From Desulfovibrio piger (GTDB taxonomy: Bacteria > Desulfobacterota > Desulfovibrionia > Desulfovibrionales > Desulfovibrionaceae): 64,000 nucleotides of DNA. Made by a program: the position numbers and the translations under genes. This document shows, one piece after another, positions 45,860 to 55,097 of this stretch (position 1 is the stretch's first letter; every line of letters begins with the position of its first letter). The stretch lies in contig NZ_LT630450.1 in the NCBI RefSeq assembly GCF_900116045.1, positions 2,132,501 to 2,196,500 on the forward strand, given 5' to 3'. Under the pieces are notes generated by a model. The model did not search any database. It saw only the letters and a list, made by a program, of their open reading frames with translations, and was not told where the DNA came from.

Positions 45860-47140
45860 ATGACGACCGACCTGAAGGCCATGTACAAGAAAGTCCACAA
45901 GGACGCTTTTCCCGAGACCATGACCATTTTGCTGGGTGACGAAAAACTTGTGTACCACAAGCGCGTCTGGACCCTGGACAACGAGGAAAAAGGCCTGCGC
46001 TACGGCGAAAACCCCGACCAGCCCGCTGCCCTGTACGAATTGCGTGAAGGCGGCATCACCTGCGGCGGCCTGCGCTGGCGTGGTCCCGGTCAGGGCATCG
46101 TGTCGGCCATGACCGAGGCCCAGATGATCCAGGCCGGCAAGCATCCCGGCAAGACCAACCTCACCGACGTGGACAACGGTGCCAATATCCTGCAGTACCT
46201 CAGCGAGCGCCCCGCGGCCATCATCCTCAAGCACAACAACCCCTGCGGCGCCGCCTGGGACGACGGCGGCGTGGCCGCCGCCCTGGACAAGGCCTTCTGG
46301 TGCGACCGCATCGCCGCTTTCGGCGGCGCGGTGGTGGTCAACCGCCCCTTCACCCGCGAGGCCGCCGAGATGGTGGCCGCCAGCTACTTCGAAGTGGTGG
46401 CCGCTCCCGCCTATGAGGAAGGCGCCGTGGAGATCCTCAAGGGCCGCAAGAACCTGCGCATCATGGAACTGCCCGGCCTGGGCCGCCTGGACGAACTGAC
46501 GCAGTCCGCCTTCCTGGACATCAAGAGCCTGGCCGACGGCGGTATCGTGGTGCAGAAATCCTTTGTGAACCGCATCCTCACCGATGCCGACTTCCTGCCC
46601 GCCGAAGCCACGGACAAGAACGGCGTCACCGTCACCGCCCGCAAGCCCAACGCCCAGGAGATGGCCGACCTGCGCTTTGCCTGGGCCGTGGAGGCCGGCG
46701 TGACCTCCAATTCGGTCATCTTCGCCCGCAACGGCGCCACCGTGGCCATCGGCACCGGTGAGCAGGACCGCGTGGGCTGCGTGGAACTGGCCATCCACAA
46801 GGCCTACACCAAGTATGCCGACACCCTGGCCTTCCGCGAGCACAAACTCTCCTTCTACGAGCTCAAGCAGAAGGCCGCCACGGACGCCGCCCTCAAGGCC
46901 GCCCTGGACGATATCCAGGCCCGTACCCAGGCTGCCCGCGGCGGCCTGCCCGGCACGGTGCTCATCTCCGACGGCTTCTTCCCCTTCCGTGACGGCGTGG
47001 ATGCCGCCATGGCCCAGGGCGTCACCGCCATCGGCCAGCCCGGCGGCTCCATGCGCGACGCCGAAGTCATCGCGGCCTGCAACGAAGCCAGTCCGCAGGT
47101 GGCCATGGTCTTCACCGGGCAGCGTTCCTTCAAGCACTAG
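45860..47140 (+). CDS. Stand-alone AICAR transformylase (PurH C-terminal type)
   Basis: Formylates AICAR in purine synthesis. The 426-residue protein starts behind GGAGGCATC. It matches only the AICAR transformylase part of PurH: LRYGENPDQPAALYE, LKHNNPCGAAW (catalytic lysine-histidine region), AFGGAVVVNRP, VIFARNGATVAIGTGEQDRV and SDGFFPFRDGVD, then AIGQPGGSMRD. The N-terminal IMP cyclohydrolase (MGS-like) domain of about 190 residues is missing, so cyclisation to IMP must come from another protein not seen here. Monocistronic with a strong terminator. Confidence 0.92.
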   Translation: MTTDLKAMYKKVHKDAFPETMTILLGDEKLVYHKRVWTLDNEEKGLRYGENPDQPAALYELREGGITCGGLRWRGPGQGIVSAMTEAQMIQAGKHPGKTNLTDVDNGANILQYLSERPAAIILKHNNPCGAAWDDGGVAAALDKAFWCDRIAAFGGAVVVNRPFTREAAEMVAASYFEVVAAPAYEEGAVEILKGRKNLRIMELPGLGRLDELTQSAFLDIKSLADGGIVVQKSFVNRILTDADFLPAEATDKNGVTVTARKPNAQEMADLRFAWAVEAGVTSNSVIFARNGATVAIGTGEQDRVGCVELAIHKAYTKYADTLAFREHKLSFYELKQKAATDAALKAALDDIQARTQAARGGLPGTVLISDGFFPFRDGVDAAMAQGVTAIGQPGGSMRDAEVIAACNEASPQVAMVFTGQRSFKH

Positions 47141-47148
47141 TCCCCAGA

Positions 47149-47182
47149 GGGCACGGCACCGGCCGGTGCCGTGCCCTTTTTT
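47149..47182 (+). terminator. Terminator of the AICAR transformylase gene
   Basis: A perfect palindrome GGGCACGGCACCGG / CCGGTGCCGTGCCC followed by TTTTTT, 8 bases past the stop. Confidence 0.9.
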
Positions 47183-47228
47183 CATGTCCGCGGCCCTGCC
47201 GCCTTCCCGTCAGCCAAGGATGCCCGCC

Positions 47229-48929
47229 GTGTCTTCCCATCCCCGCACGCCCCGCACAGGGGCCCCGTCCGCCCGTATCTGCATCTCCGCCCTGTCCGGG
47301 GGCGGCGGCAAGACCCTGCTCTCGCTGGGCCTGGCGCGGGCCTTTTCCCGGCAGGGGCTGGCCGTCCAGCCCTTCAAGAAAGGCCCGGACTATATCGACG
47401 CGGCCTGGCTCTCGCTGGCGGCCGGGCGGCAGGCCAGCAACCTGGACCCCTATTTCCTGCCCCCCGCACGCCTGCGGGCCCTGTTCCGCCATGTGGTGGG
47501 ACGCGGCCGGGCCCGGCTGGCCCTGCTGGAGGGCAACCGCGGCCTTTTCGACGGCATGGACGTGCGCGGTTCCTGCGCCACGGCCGAACTGGCCCGTACG
47601 CTGGACTGTCCGGTGCTGCTCAGCCTGGACTGCACCAAGATGACCCGCACGGCGGCGGCCCTGGTGGCCGGGGTGCGGCATTTCGAGCCCGGCCTGCGTC
47701 TGGCGGGCGTGGTGCTCAACCAGGTGGCCTCGGCCCGGCACGAAGGCATTTTGCGTGAGGCCATCACCACCTATACGGACGTGCCCGTGCTGGGGGCCAT
47801 CCCCCGCCTGCGCGAGAACCCCCTGCCCGAGCGGCACATGGGCCTGGCCTCTTTGTGCGGCGACGAGCTGGCCCCGCAGGCCCAGGAGATCCTGGAAAAG
47901 CTGGCGGACGTGGTGCGCGGCCATGTGGACATGGAGCGCGTGCTGGCCATCGCCGACGATCTGCCCGCCCTGCCCGAAGAGCCGGATTTCTGGGACGAGG
48001 CCGCCTGGTCCGGGGAGGGACGCGCCGTCTCCTCCGGCGGGGGACAGCCTGTTGCCGGAGGCGCGGACACGGTCTTCGCTGCCGGGACGGGGACATCCTG
48101 CGGCGAGGAAGCTCCGCCGGAAGCCGCGTCCGTCACCTCCCCTCGGGCCGTGCCGTCTGCCGTGCCGCAGACGGGCGGGGAAGCCTGCGGGGGCGCCGGG
48201 GCCCTCCCCGGCCCGGTCCCTTGTCCCCCGGCCGGCGCGGGAGGACGGCACGGGCCCTCTGCGCCGCGCATCGGCTATGTGCGCGACAGGGCCCTGTGGT
48301 TCTACTATGAGGAGAACCTCGAAGCCCTGCGCCGGGCCGGGGCGGAGCTGGTGCGCCTTTCCCTGCTGGACGGTGCGCCGTGGCCGGAGCTGGACGGCCT
48401 GTATCTGGGCGGCGGCTTTCCCGAAGACTGGGCCCGGGAGTTGTCGGCCTCGCCGCATCTGGCCCGTCTGGCCACGCTGGCCGGAGAGGGCCTGCCCGTC
48501 TATGCCGAATGCGGCGGCTTCATGGTCCTGGCCTCGGCCCTGGAGCGTGACGGGCAACGCTGGCCCATGAGCGGCATCTTTCCCGTGGAGACCCGCTTCT
48601 GTCCCAGGCCGCAGGGCCTGGGCTATGTGCGGGCCGAGGTGGTGCTGACCAATCCCTATTTTCCCCAGGGCACGGTCCTGCGCGGCCATGAGTTCCACTA
48701 TTCCCTCTGCCACGAGCCTGCCGACGTCAGCGGCCGTCTGGAGCATGCCCTGCGCCTTTGCAAGGGCACGGGCATGGGCCGCGATGCCGGGGGCCACGGC
48801 CGGGATGGCCTGGTGCGCGGCCGGGTCTGGGCCGCCTACTGCCATATCTTCGCCCCGGCGGTGCCCGGATGGGCCTCCCGTTTCGTGGAGCTGGCCCGCT
48901 GCTACCGCCAGGAACGGGTTGGGAGATAG
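47229..48929 (+). CDS. cbiA: Cobyrinate a,c-diamide synthase (CbiA/CobB)
   Basis: Glutamine-dependent amidase that forms the a and c amides of cobyrinate in B12 synthesis. I start at a GTG eight bases after AAGGA, giving 566 residues; an ATG three codons upstream is the alternative. The N-terminal part has the P-loop SALSGGGGKTLLSLGLA, KKGPDYIDAAWL and EGNRGLFDGMD. The C-terminal GATase domain has GLYLGGGFPEDWA and the catalytic cysteine in YAECGGFMVLA. Between them (about residues 255-345) is a long Ala/Gly/Pro-rich insert not typical of CbiA. Confidence 0.93.
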   Translation: MSSHPRTPRTGAPSARICISALSGGGGKTLLSLGLARAFSRQGLAVQPFKKGPDYIDAAWLSLAAGRQASNLDPYFLPPARLRALFRHVVGRGRARLALLEGNRGLFDGMDVRGSCATAELARTLDCPVLLSLDCTKMTRTAAALVAGVRHFEPGLRLAGVVLNQVASARHEGILREAITTYTDVPVLGAIPRLRENPLPERHMGLASLCGDELAPQAQEILEKLADVVRGHVDMERVLAIADDLPALPEEPDFWDEAAWSGEGRAVSSGGGQPVAGGADTVFAAGTGTSCGEEAPPEAASVTSPRAVPSAVPQTGGEACGGAGALPGPVPCPPAGAGGRHGPSAPRIGYVRDRALWFYYEENLEALRRAGAELVRLSLLDGAPWPELDGLYLGGGFPEDWARELSASPHLARLATLAGEGLPVYAECGGFMVLASALERDGQRWPMSGIFPVETRFCPRPQGLGYVRAEVVLTNPYFPQGTVLRGHEFHYSLCHEPADVSGRLEHALRLCKGTGMGRDAGGHGRDGLVRGRVWAAYCHIFAPAVPGWASRFVELARCYRQERVGR

Positions 48930-48942
48930 GGAAGGTTTTTAT

Positions 48943-49025
48943 GAGGGGGGAGAGGGACACCTTTTTGGAAAAAGGTTCTCCCTCTCCCCCCTCAAGCTCC
49001 CCCCTTTCCCTTCCAAAAACTTTTG
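48943..49025. repeat. Dispersed long-hairpin repeat, copy 10
   Basis: Core arms GAGGGGGGAGAGGGACACC-TTTTT and AAAAAGGTTCTCCCTCTCCC, tail CTCCCCCCTTTCCCTTCCAA with AAACTTTT. It lies 13 bases past the cbiA stop, core toward the gene. Confidence 0.86.
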
Positions 49026-49117
49026 TCGGGAGGCGTCGCAGGATATGGCGGGCCTGCTGACAGTGCTGCGGCGGGCACGATCAGCGGATAGGGACGGGCC
49101 CTGTGTTGTTGTAAAGA

Positions 49118-49166
49118 TCAAAGGCGGCGTTCCCGGAGTGTGGCTCCGGGAACGCCGCCTTTTTTG
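49118..49166 (+). terminator. Terminator downstream of cbiA
   Basis: A perfect 18-bp stem AAGGCGGCGTTCCCGGAG / CTCCGGGAACGCCGCCTT with a 5-base loop and T-run. It lies about 190 bases past the cbiA stop, beyond a long-hairpin repeat. Confidence 0.82.
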
Positions 49167-49170
49167 CTGT

Positions 49171-49298
49171 GGGGGAAAGGAGGGCGCACGGGGAGGACGT
49201 TTTGCTGCGCGAGTGGCCGGATGGCGGCCTCAAGGGGCGTGCCTGCTGGCGGCGCAGGGACCTTGCGGGCATCGGCAGCGGAGGGCAGGGGCCTTCCC
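49171..49298. repeat. Divergent relative of the expanded long-hairpin repeat
   Basis: Starts GGGGGAAAGGAGGG and contains a segment (about 49217-49283: CCGGATGGCGGCC..GCAGGGACCTTGCGGGCATC) clearly similar to the insert of copy 7 at 34226-34290. The flanking palindrome arms are degraded. Confidence 0.5.
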
Positions 49299-49315
49299 GG
49301 CGTGTCCCTGGGTTC

Positions 49316-49897
49316 CTAGAAACGGTTCAGGATGAGCGTGTCCAGGGACAGCTTGGGCACATAGTGCACCTGTTCGGCATCACGCCAGTAGCCCAGGGCG
49401 CCGCTTTCGGGCACGTCGGCCACGCGGCGCACTTCCCTGGCCACGCCAAGGCCCAGGACCAGCGTGGGGCGCAGGTCGTCGGGCAGCCGGACCAGTTCGC
49501 GCACGCCGTCATGGTCGAACGAGGCGATCATGCAGCAGCCCCAGTCACGGCTGGAGGCGGCCAGGTTGATGGTCTGGGCCGCGATGCCGGTATCCAGCCA
49601 GACCAGGTCGCCCGCGCTCTTGGGCATGCTCATGACGATGAAGCCCGTGGGGCGCTCGCCGGGGAAGGGGCCGCCCCAGTCCTTGAGGGCCGCGGCCCAT
49701 TTGGTCATGCCGAACAGGCGCCGGCAGGTCTCGCCGGGGCCCACGAGGCTGTAACGCAGCTGCTGGGCGTTACGGGCGCAGGGGGTAAGGCGGGCGCAGT
49801 CCACCAGCCATTCCAGATCCGCCATCTGCAGCGGACGTTCTTCCTCGAAACGGCGGCAGGTACGGGCCTGCTCCACCAGCGTCCTGAAGTCGGTCAT
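49316..49897 (-). CDS. Nitroreductase family flavoprotein
   Basis: A 193-residue FMN-dependent oxidoreductase starting behind AGGAGAAGCCC. The N-terminal LVEQARTCRRFEEERPL matches the family's FMN-phosphate-binding arginine motif (RRxxxxPL). LTPCARNAQQLRY corresponds to the usual PSxxNxQP segment. LDTGIAAQTINLAASSRDWG is the dimer and FMN region, and LVLGLGVA follows. The physiological substrate is unknown. It is not in an operon; a CRISPR-like repeat pair lies upstream. Confidence 0.9.
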   Translation of the reverse strand: MTDFRTLVEQARTCRRFEEERPLQMADLEWLVDCARLTPCARNAQQLRYSLVGPGETCRRLFGMTKWAAALKDWGGPFPGERPTGFIVMSMPKSAGDLVWLDTGIAAQTINLAASSRDWGCCMIASFDHDGVRELVRLPDDLRPTLVLGLGVAREVRRVADVPESGALGYWRDAEQVHYVPKLSLDTLILNRF

Positions 49898-49963
49898 GGG
49901 CTTCTCCTGAACGGCAGATCTTCTGTCTGCCGGTTGCGGTGAGCGATGTTGTTCCGGTGCGTC

Positions 49964-50052
49964 TTGCGCCCCGCGCGCAGGCGGGGAAGACTCCTTATGC
50001 GGGCTGGCATTGTCAGCTTTTGGGTTGCGCCCCGCGCGCAGGCGGGGAAGAC
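49964..50052 (-). repeat. Two-copy 28-bp direct repeat with 33-bp spacer (CRISPR-like)
   Basis: Identical 28-mers at 49964-49991 and 50025-50052, period 61. Read on the minus strand they begin GTCTTCCCCGCC and contain the stem GCGGGG/CCCCGC form (CCCCGC, six-base loop, GCGGGG, then AAGAC on the plus strand), very like type I-E CRISPR repeats. A partial inverted copy (GTCTTCCCCCGCC) follows at 50055-50067. No third repeat is at the expected position on either side and no cas gene is in the window. A relic or minimal array is likely; a chance duplicated hairpin remains possible. Confidence 0.55.
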
Positions 50053-50192
50053 AGGTCTTCCCCCGCCATGACAACACGGATGCCCGGCCTTTTTCAAGCG
50101 GAGATTTGGGGACGGACAGCGCGGGAAGCGGCAGAAAAAAAGAGGAGGACATCCGTCCCCCCCTGGAAAAAGGCGCCTGCCGCCGTGCCGTT

Positions 50193-50837
50193 CTAACGGT
50201 GCTGGCTCGTGTGGTCGAAGGCCAGGGCATAGAGATGGTGGAAAAAGTCCACATACTCCACATGCACATGGTCCGGGGTCTTGATGCGCGCCGGGGCAAA
50301 ATTGAGGATGGAGGTGATGCCCGCGTCCATCAGGTGCTGGGCCGCGCGCTGGGCGCGCTCGGGCGGCGTGGTGATGATGCCGATCTCGATGTTCTGCTCG
50401 GCCACCATGGCCTTGAGGTCCTTGGTGCAGTGCACTTCCAGCCCGTGGACGATCTCGCCTATCTTGAAGGGGTCGCAGTCGAAGATGCCCACGATGTTGA
50501 AGCCGCGGGCGCGGAATTCACCGTGGTTCAGGATGGCCTTGCCCAGGTTGCCGACGCCCACGAGCGCCATGCGCCATTCGCGGTCGACCCCCAGGGAGGA
50601 GGTGATGGCCGCAATGAGGGAGGTGATGTGATAGCCCACGCCGCGGATGCCGAATTCGCCGAAGTAGGCCAGGTCCTTGCGGACCTGGGAGCCGTTGACC
50701 CCGCAGGCCTCGGCCAGGGGGTTGGAGGAGATGACTTCAACGCCGTCGCGCGCAAAATTTTCCAGCACCTGCACATAGGTGGCCAGGCGCTGGATGGTGG
50801 CGCGGGGGATATGTTTGCTTTTGGGTTCCGTGGGCAT
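50193..50837 (-). CDS. rex: Redox-sensing transcriptional repressor Rex
   Basis: Dimeric repressor that leaves DNA when NADH rises. The 214-residue protein has the winged-helix domain (ATIQRLATYVQVLENFARDG, then SSNPLAEACGVNGSQVRKDL and FGEFGIRGVGY) followed by the Rossmann domain (VGVGNLGKAIL, IFDCDP, IITTPPERAQ) and a C-terminal swapped helix (VEYVDFFHHLYALAF). All Rex signatures are present. It lies upstream of the atpE gene with the ATP synthase operons as likely targets, and it controls sulfate activation in Desulfovibrio as I recall. Its own 5' region has TTTCACAA and ATCACAA half-sites. Confidence 0.96.
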   Translation of the reverse strand: MPTEPKSKHIPRATIQRLATYVQVLENFARDGVEVISSNPLAEACGVNGSQVRKDLAYFGEFGIRGVGYHITSLIAAITSSLGVDREWRMALVGVGNLGKAILNHGEFRARGFNIVGIFDCDPFKIGEIVHGLEVHCTKDLKAMVAEQNIEIGIITTPPERAQRAAQHLMDAGITSILNFAPARIKTPDHVHVEYVDFFHHLYALAFDHTSQHR

Positions 50838-50972
50838 AATAGCTACCTGCTCAAGCTTGTGATGCTTTTGTGAAATTTAGTCTTTTCAACTTAATGGAAA
50901 AAAAAGGAATCCGCAAGCACCGGAAATGCAGCCCGTGTTTCTTCCATCTCCAGGCGGGCGAAATGATAAGCC

Positions 50973-51000
50973 AATATAATCAGTCTGCTGGCAGTGTGAA
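50973..51000 (-). promoter_or_regulatory. Possible promoter of rex
   Basis: Minus strand TTCACA (50995-51000), 16 bases, TATATT (50973-50978), giving a leader of about 130 bases. Rex-like half-sites (TTTCACAA, ATCACAA) lie in the leader at about 50858-50876, compatible with autoregulation. Confidence 0.42.
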
Positions 51001-51161
51001 TGGGGAAAGGGAAAAAAGTCCGGTCCCAGAAAATATTTTGGCGGAGGCGGTCACGGGCCGCGGGCCCCCGGCGGCGGCCGGCGGACGGCGAAAAAAAAGG
51101 CACTTTGTTACATTACGCAACAATTGCGTGAAGGAGCGGACAACCACGCCTGCGCCGGGAC

Positions 51162-51188
51162 AAAAAAAGGGGGGACCGAAGTCCCCCC
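51162..51188 (-). terminator. Terminator of atpZ-atpI-atpB-atpE
   Basis: Stem GGGGGGAC / GTCCCCCC with loop CGAA, followed by seven T on the minus strand; 25 bases past the atpE stop. Confidence 0.87.
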
Positions 51189-51213
51189 GTTGCAGCATTA
51201 CTGCCTGGACGGC

Positions 51214-51624
<411 letters not shown>

Positions 51625-52329
51625 TTAATGTTCCGGGGCCTCGATGGCGCCCTTGATGTAGAACATGGTCAGCATGAAGAACACGAAGGCCTGCATGGTC
51701 TTGCCCAGCAGGAACAGGGCATAGATCGGGATGGTGCCCAGGATGGGAGCCATGACGAAGAAGAGCACCATGACGATTTCTTCACCGCGGATGTTGCCGA
51801 AAAGACGGAGGGAAAGAGAGACGGGGCGCGACAGGTGCGACACGATCTCCAGGGGGAACATCAGCGGGATGAGGAACTTGGAGGGCCCGGTGAAGTGGTG
51901 CACATAGTGCGCCTTCCAGCGGATGATGCCCAGGGCGTTGTAGAACACGAGCACGAACAGGGCCATGCTCACGGTGGTGTTCAGGTTGGCCGTGGGGGCG
52001 TCGAAGCCGGGGATCAGGCCCAGCAGGTTCATGCCGAAGATGTAGATGAACATGCCGGCCAGCAGGGGCACGAAGCGGCGGCCGGCCTCGCCCATCGTGT
52101 TGCAGATGAAGTTCTCGATGGTATCGATGAGGGCTTCAAAGAAGTTCTGCATGCCCCCGGGCACCAGGGTCAGGCGACGGCGCACGAGATAGGCCACCAC
52201 AAAGAGCACGGCCATACAGACCCAGGAGTAGAAGACATGTTTGAATTCCACCACCTGTCCGCCGATCGTGATCTGGTCCATGTTGCAGAACGTGGAGAGT
52301 AATACCGGATGCGGCAAACCACCAGCCAT
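51625..52329 (-). CDS. atpB: F0 ATP synthase subunit a
   Basis: Membrane stator forming the proton half-channels. The 234-residue protein starts behind AGGAGG. The essential arginine lies in [14 protein letters not shown], within the conserved fourth/fifth helix, and is preceded by [13 protein letters not shown]. Several hydrophobic helices are seen, including [22 protein letters not shown]. It is preceded by atpI and followed by atpE, as in classical F0 operons. Length and motifs are normal. Confidence 0.97.
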   Translation of the reverse strand: MAGGLPHPVLLSTFCNMDQITIGGQVVEFKHVFYSWVCMAVLFVVAYLVRRRLTLVPGGMQNFFEALIDTIENFICNTMGEAGRRFVPLLAGMFIYIFGMNLLGLIPGFDAPTANLNTTVSMALFVLVFYNALGIIRWKAHYVHHFTGPSKFLIPLMFPLEIVSHLSRPVSLSLRLFGNIRGEEIVMVLFFVMAPILGTIPIYALFLLGKTMQAFVFFMLTMFYIKGAIEAPEH

Positions 52330-52369
52330 GAGACATGCCTCCTGCTTGGTTAAGGTGAAAAATCCGGCG

Positions 52370-52798
52370 CTAGCGCTTTCCGGCCGCGCGGCTTGCCCAC
52401 GCGTAGGTAATGAGCGCCAATGCCGTGGCGGCGGCCAACCCTCCCAGCAGGGCCGTCAGCGGCGCCCCGCACACTGCAAGGGCCACATAGGTCACCACGG
52501 CCAGTACGGCCAGTCTGCCTCCCCAGCGCAAGAGCACCACGCGCAGGAACGCCGTACTGTATTCACCAAGGGGCTGCCGCAAGAAAAAGCGGGCCAATCC
52601 CCAAAAAGTCCAGGTTATCATTGCCGCGCCCACGCCGAACCACAACAGGCCGGGCATGTGCGCATAACCGACGCCGCCCATCCCGAGGCAGATGCCGGTA
52701 AACAGAATCAGATTCCGCACCAGCGGCAGAATGACCGGATGACTTATACCCCGACGCCAGAGCCAGTTGTCAATATCTTTCAGCAAGGGTCCCAACAT
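52370..52798 (-). CDS. atpI: ATP synthase accessory protein I-like membrane protein
   Basis: A 142-residue, four-helix membrane protein (helices near 25-45, 50-68, 90-110, 115-135) in the place of AtpI, which helps c-ring assembly. The sequence is weakly conserved, as is usual; position and topology carry the call. Its start codon overlaps the previous stop by one base (TAATG). Confidence 0.72.
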   Translation of the reverse strand: MLGPLLKDIDNWLWRRGISHPVILPLVRNLILFTGICLGMGGVGYAHMPGLLWFGVGAAMITWTFWGLARFFLRQPLGEYSTAFLRVVLLRWGGRLAVLAVVTYVALAVCGAPLTALLGGLAAATALALITYAWASRAAGKR

Positions 52799-53274
52799 TA
52801 TCCGTCACTGCGGTCGTGACCGCCGGTCTTCGTGCCTTCGCCCTCGGGGGCTTCCGGGCCGGTCGTGCCGCTGCGCAGCCGCGCCGCGGGGGCCTTGCCG
52901 CCGGTCTCCCGGCTGACGGCGGCGGTCTCCGCCGCGCAGGCCCGGGCGATGCTGTCCGGGACGACCGTTTTTTTCTTCAGCGTGGCGCGCTCGGGCCTGT
53001 CGGCCAGGGCTTCGGCACGTTTCTGTTCTTCTTCGCGGGACATCTTGCGCAGCAGGCGCCGGGTATCCTCATAGACGTTCATGAAGCCGGCGATGATCCC
53101 CATGACCAGGAAGACCAGCTTCAGCCAGGGACCCGTCCCCAGCCAGGCGTCGAGCCCGTAGCCGATGGCGAACCCCACCAGCGGGCCGCTCACCATGTGC
53201 ATGCCGATGACGCCCGTGGTGGCAAGGGATTCCATGCCCTTGCTCTGCTGTTTGAAAATGTCCTTCAGTGACAC
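52798..53274 (-). CDS. atpZ: AtpZ/AtpI-type F0F1 accessory protein
   Basis: A 158-residue protein from a GTG behind GGAG. Residues 25-75 form two membrane helices with the family pattern GMHMVSGPLVGFAIGYGLDA and GPWLKLVFLVMGIIAGFMNV. The second half is charged and probably disordered (REEEQKRAEALADRPERATL, KTGGHDRSDG). AtpZ with AtpI forms a small ion channel in other bacteria; that role here is inference. First gene of the F0 operon, with a good promoter. An upstream in-frame ATG (53385) lies within the -35 box and is rejected. Confidence 0.78.
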   Translation of the reverse strand: MSLKDIFKQQSKGMESLATTGVIGMHMVSGPLVGFAIGYGLDAWLGTGPWLKLVFLVMGIIAGFMNVYEDTRRLLRKMSREEEQKRAEALADRPERATLKKKTVVPDSIARACAAETAAVSRETGGKAPAARLRSGTTGPEAPEGEGTKTGGHDRSDG

Positions 53275-53356
53275 GTTTTCTCCTGCCTCCGGCTGTGATG
53301 ACGGGCGGGCGGGGACCGCAAAATCGTTTGGGCCCCCTGAAGCCGTGTCAATGTAC

Positions 53357-53385
53357 AAATTATCACAATGGCATGGCTGCGTCAA
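53357..53385 (-). promoter_or_regulatory. Promoter of the F0 operon, with possible Rex half-site
   Basis: Minus strand TTGACG (53380-53385), 17 bases, TAATTT (53357-53362). TTGTGATAATTTGTACA overlaps the -10 box; its left half matches Rex (TTGTGA), its right half does not. Confidence 0.6.
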
Positions 53386-53558
53386 TGCAATTTGTGGATT
53401 TGCACCGGCTTCCTGCCAGGAAGGGCGTGCGTCCCGCGCTTCTATCTTGCTGAAAAAGAAGATATTTTTTAACTATCTGACATATTTTATAAAAAAGGCC
53501 GAGAGCCCCGGAAGCGTCAAAAATCCGTACCGTGCCGCACCGGGGAACGGCCCCCGCC

Positions 53559-55097
53559 TCAGGTGCGGCGCTGCCAGCAGCTCACGCTTTCCACATGCGG
53601 GCTGTGGGGGAAGAGGTCCAGGGGCGTCACCTGCATCAGTTCATAGTCGGCGGAGAGGGCCCGGGCATCGCGGGCCAGGGTGGCCGGGTTGCAGGAGATG
53701 TAGACCAGGCGTTCCGGCGCCAGATGGCGCAGGGCCGCCAGGGCTTCCGGGGCCACACCGCCGCGCGGCGGGTCCAGCAGGGCATGATCCCAGTGGCCGG
53801 GGCCGTGCTCGCGGGCCAGGGCCGTCAGCAGGCGGGCGGCGTCCCCGGCCTCGTAGCGGCAGTGGCCGAAGCCGAAACGGCGGGCATTGCGTTCCGCCAG
53901 GAGCACGGCGCGGCGGTCGTATTCCATGCCCAGCACCTCGTCGAAATGTCCCGCTGCCAGCAGGCCCGGAGCTCCGGCGCCGCAATAGACGTCCAGCAGG
54001 CGGCGGGGCGCCGCGCCCGGCCGGGGGGAGAGGAGCTGCTCCACGGCCGTGGCGGCCAGCCGTTCGGCGGCCAGGCCGTTGACCTGGAAAAAGGAAGCGG
54101 GATCGAGGCCGAACCAGCGGCCGCCCAGGGGCAGATACAGCGGGGCTTCGTCGCCCGGCAGGGCCTCGCCCCGCCGGTCGAGGCAGAGCACGCGCCGCTC
54201 CCCGGCCACCAGGGCGTCAGGGGTGGCGCGTTCCTCATGGACGAAGGCCTGGACGCAGGGGAAGGCATCCAGCAGTTCCCGGCCCATGCGGGCCACCGTG
54301 CGGCGCTGTTCCGCCGTGCCGGGGCTGGTGACGCAGGTGAGCCACCAGCGGCGTCCCGGGGCATCGGCCGCGGCGGCCTGTGCCGGAGCGGGATCGGGCC
54401 AGCCGCAGCGCACCACCAGGAAGCGCCAGAAGCCGCACTCCTCCGCACCGGGGCGTTCCCGCCGGGGGCGGCGTCCGCGTCCCTTGTCCGTCCGGGGGCG
54501 CAGGCGGCCTTCCTCGGCGGCGCTGCGCGGCGGCACATAGGCGGGCAGGCCGCTGCGGGCGGCCAGACCGGCGCAGGCCGTGACCAGTCCCGGCCCCTCA
54601 GCGGGCAGCAGGGCGCAGCCGGGCACCGGCAGCACCTGCAGGCCGCCGCGCCGGCGCAGGCCCAGGCACAGGCCGCTGCCGTCGGCAGGGCCGAAGGCGA
54701 ATTCCATCTTGTTGCGGAAGGCCCGCTGTTCCGGGGAGCCCAGGGCGGGCCGCAGGGGCAGGGCGGCATCCCGGCCCAGGCCGCCGATGCGCTCCAGGGC
54801 ATCGCGCACCAGCTGGCCTTTCCAGCGCAGCTGGGCCGCATAGGGCAGGCGCTGCCAGGGGCAGCCGCCGCAATCCTCGCCGTGGGGGCAGATGTCCGCC
54901 GCCAGGGCCACATCCTCCAGCACCGCCGTGCGCCGGGCCTCCCAGAAGCGTTTCTGGCGGCGGATGATGCGGGCCCGCACCGTCTGGCCGGGCAGGGAGC
55001 CCGCGACGAAGATGACGGGCCCTCCGTCCTCGGGGCGGTGCAGGCCGCGGCCGTCGTGGGCCAGGGCGTCGATGCGGCAAACGATCTCGTCGGTCAT
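53559..55097 (-). CDS. 23S rRNA (uracil-5-)-methyltransferase RumA/RlmD-like
   Basis: SAM-dependent m5U methyltransferase of the TrmA/RlmC/RlmD family, 512 residues from MTDEIVCRIDALAHDGRG. A TRAM domain (residues 1-60) is followed by iron-sulfur cysteines CPHGEDCGGC and a further cysteine in VPGCALL, as in RlmD. An Arg-rich insert lies near residue 250 (RTDKGRGRRPRRERPG). The catalytic domain has FFQVNGLAAERL, LLDVYCGAGAPGLLA, LLDPPRGG and the active-site cysteine in YISCNPATLARD. The target uridine cannot be read from the sequence. A weak stem overlaps the stop. Confidence 0.9.
   Translation of the reverse strand: MTDEIVCRIDALAHDGRGLHRPEDGGPVIFVAGSLPGQTVRARIIRRQKRFWEARRTAVLEDVALAADICPHGEDCGGCPWQRLPYAAQLRWKGQLVRDALERIGGLGRDAALPLRPALGSPEQRAFRNKMEFAFGPADGSGLCLGLRRRGGLQVLPVPGCALLPAEGPGLVTACAGLAARSGLPAYVPPRSAAEEGRLRPRTDKGRGRRPRRERPGAEECGFWRFLVVRCGWPDPAPAQAAAADAPGRRWWLTCVTSPGTAEQRRTVARMGRELLDAFPCVQAFVHEERATPDALVAGERRVLCLDRRGEALPGDEAPLYLPLGGRWFGLDPASFFQVNGLAAERLAATAVEQLLSPRPGAAPRRLLDVYCGAGAPGLLAAGHFDEVLGMEYDRRAVLLAERNARRFGFGHCRYEAGDAARLLTALAREHGPGHWDHALLDPPRGGVAPEALAALRHLAPERLVYISCNPATLARDARALSADYELMQVTPLDLFPHSPHVESVSCWQRRT

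Noticed and set aside
47149-47182. Palindrome considered as a recombination or integration site
   Set aside because: The T-run and its position 8 bases past a stop make a terminator the simpler reading.
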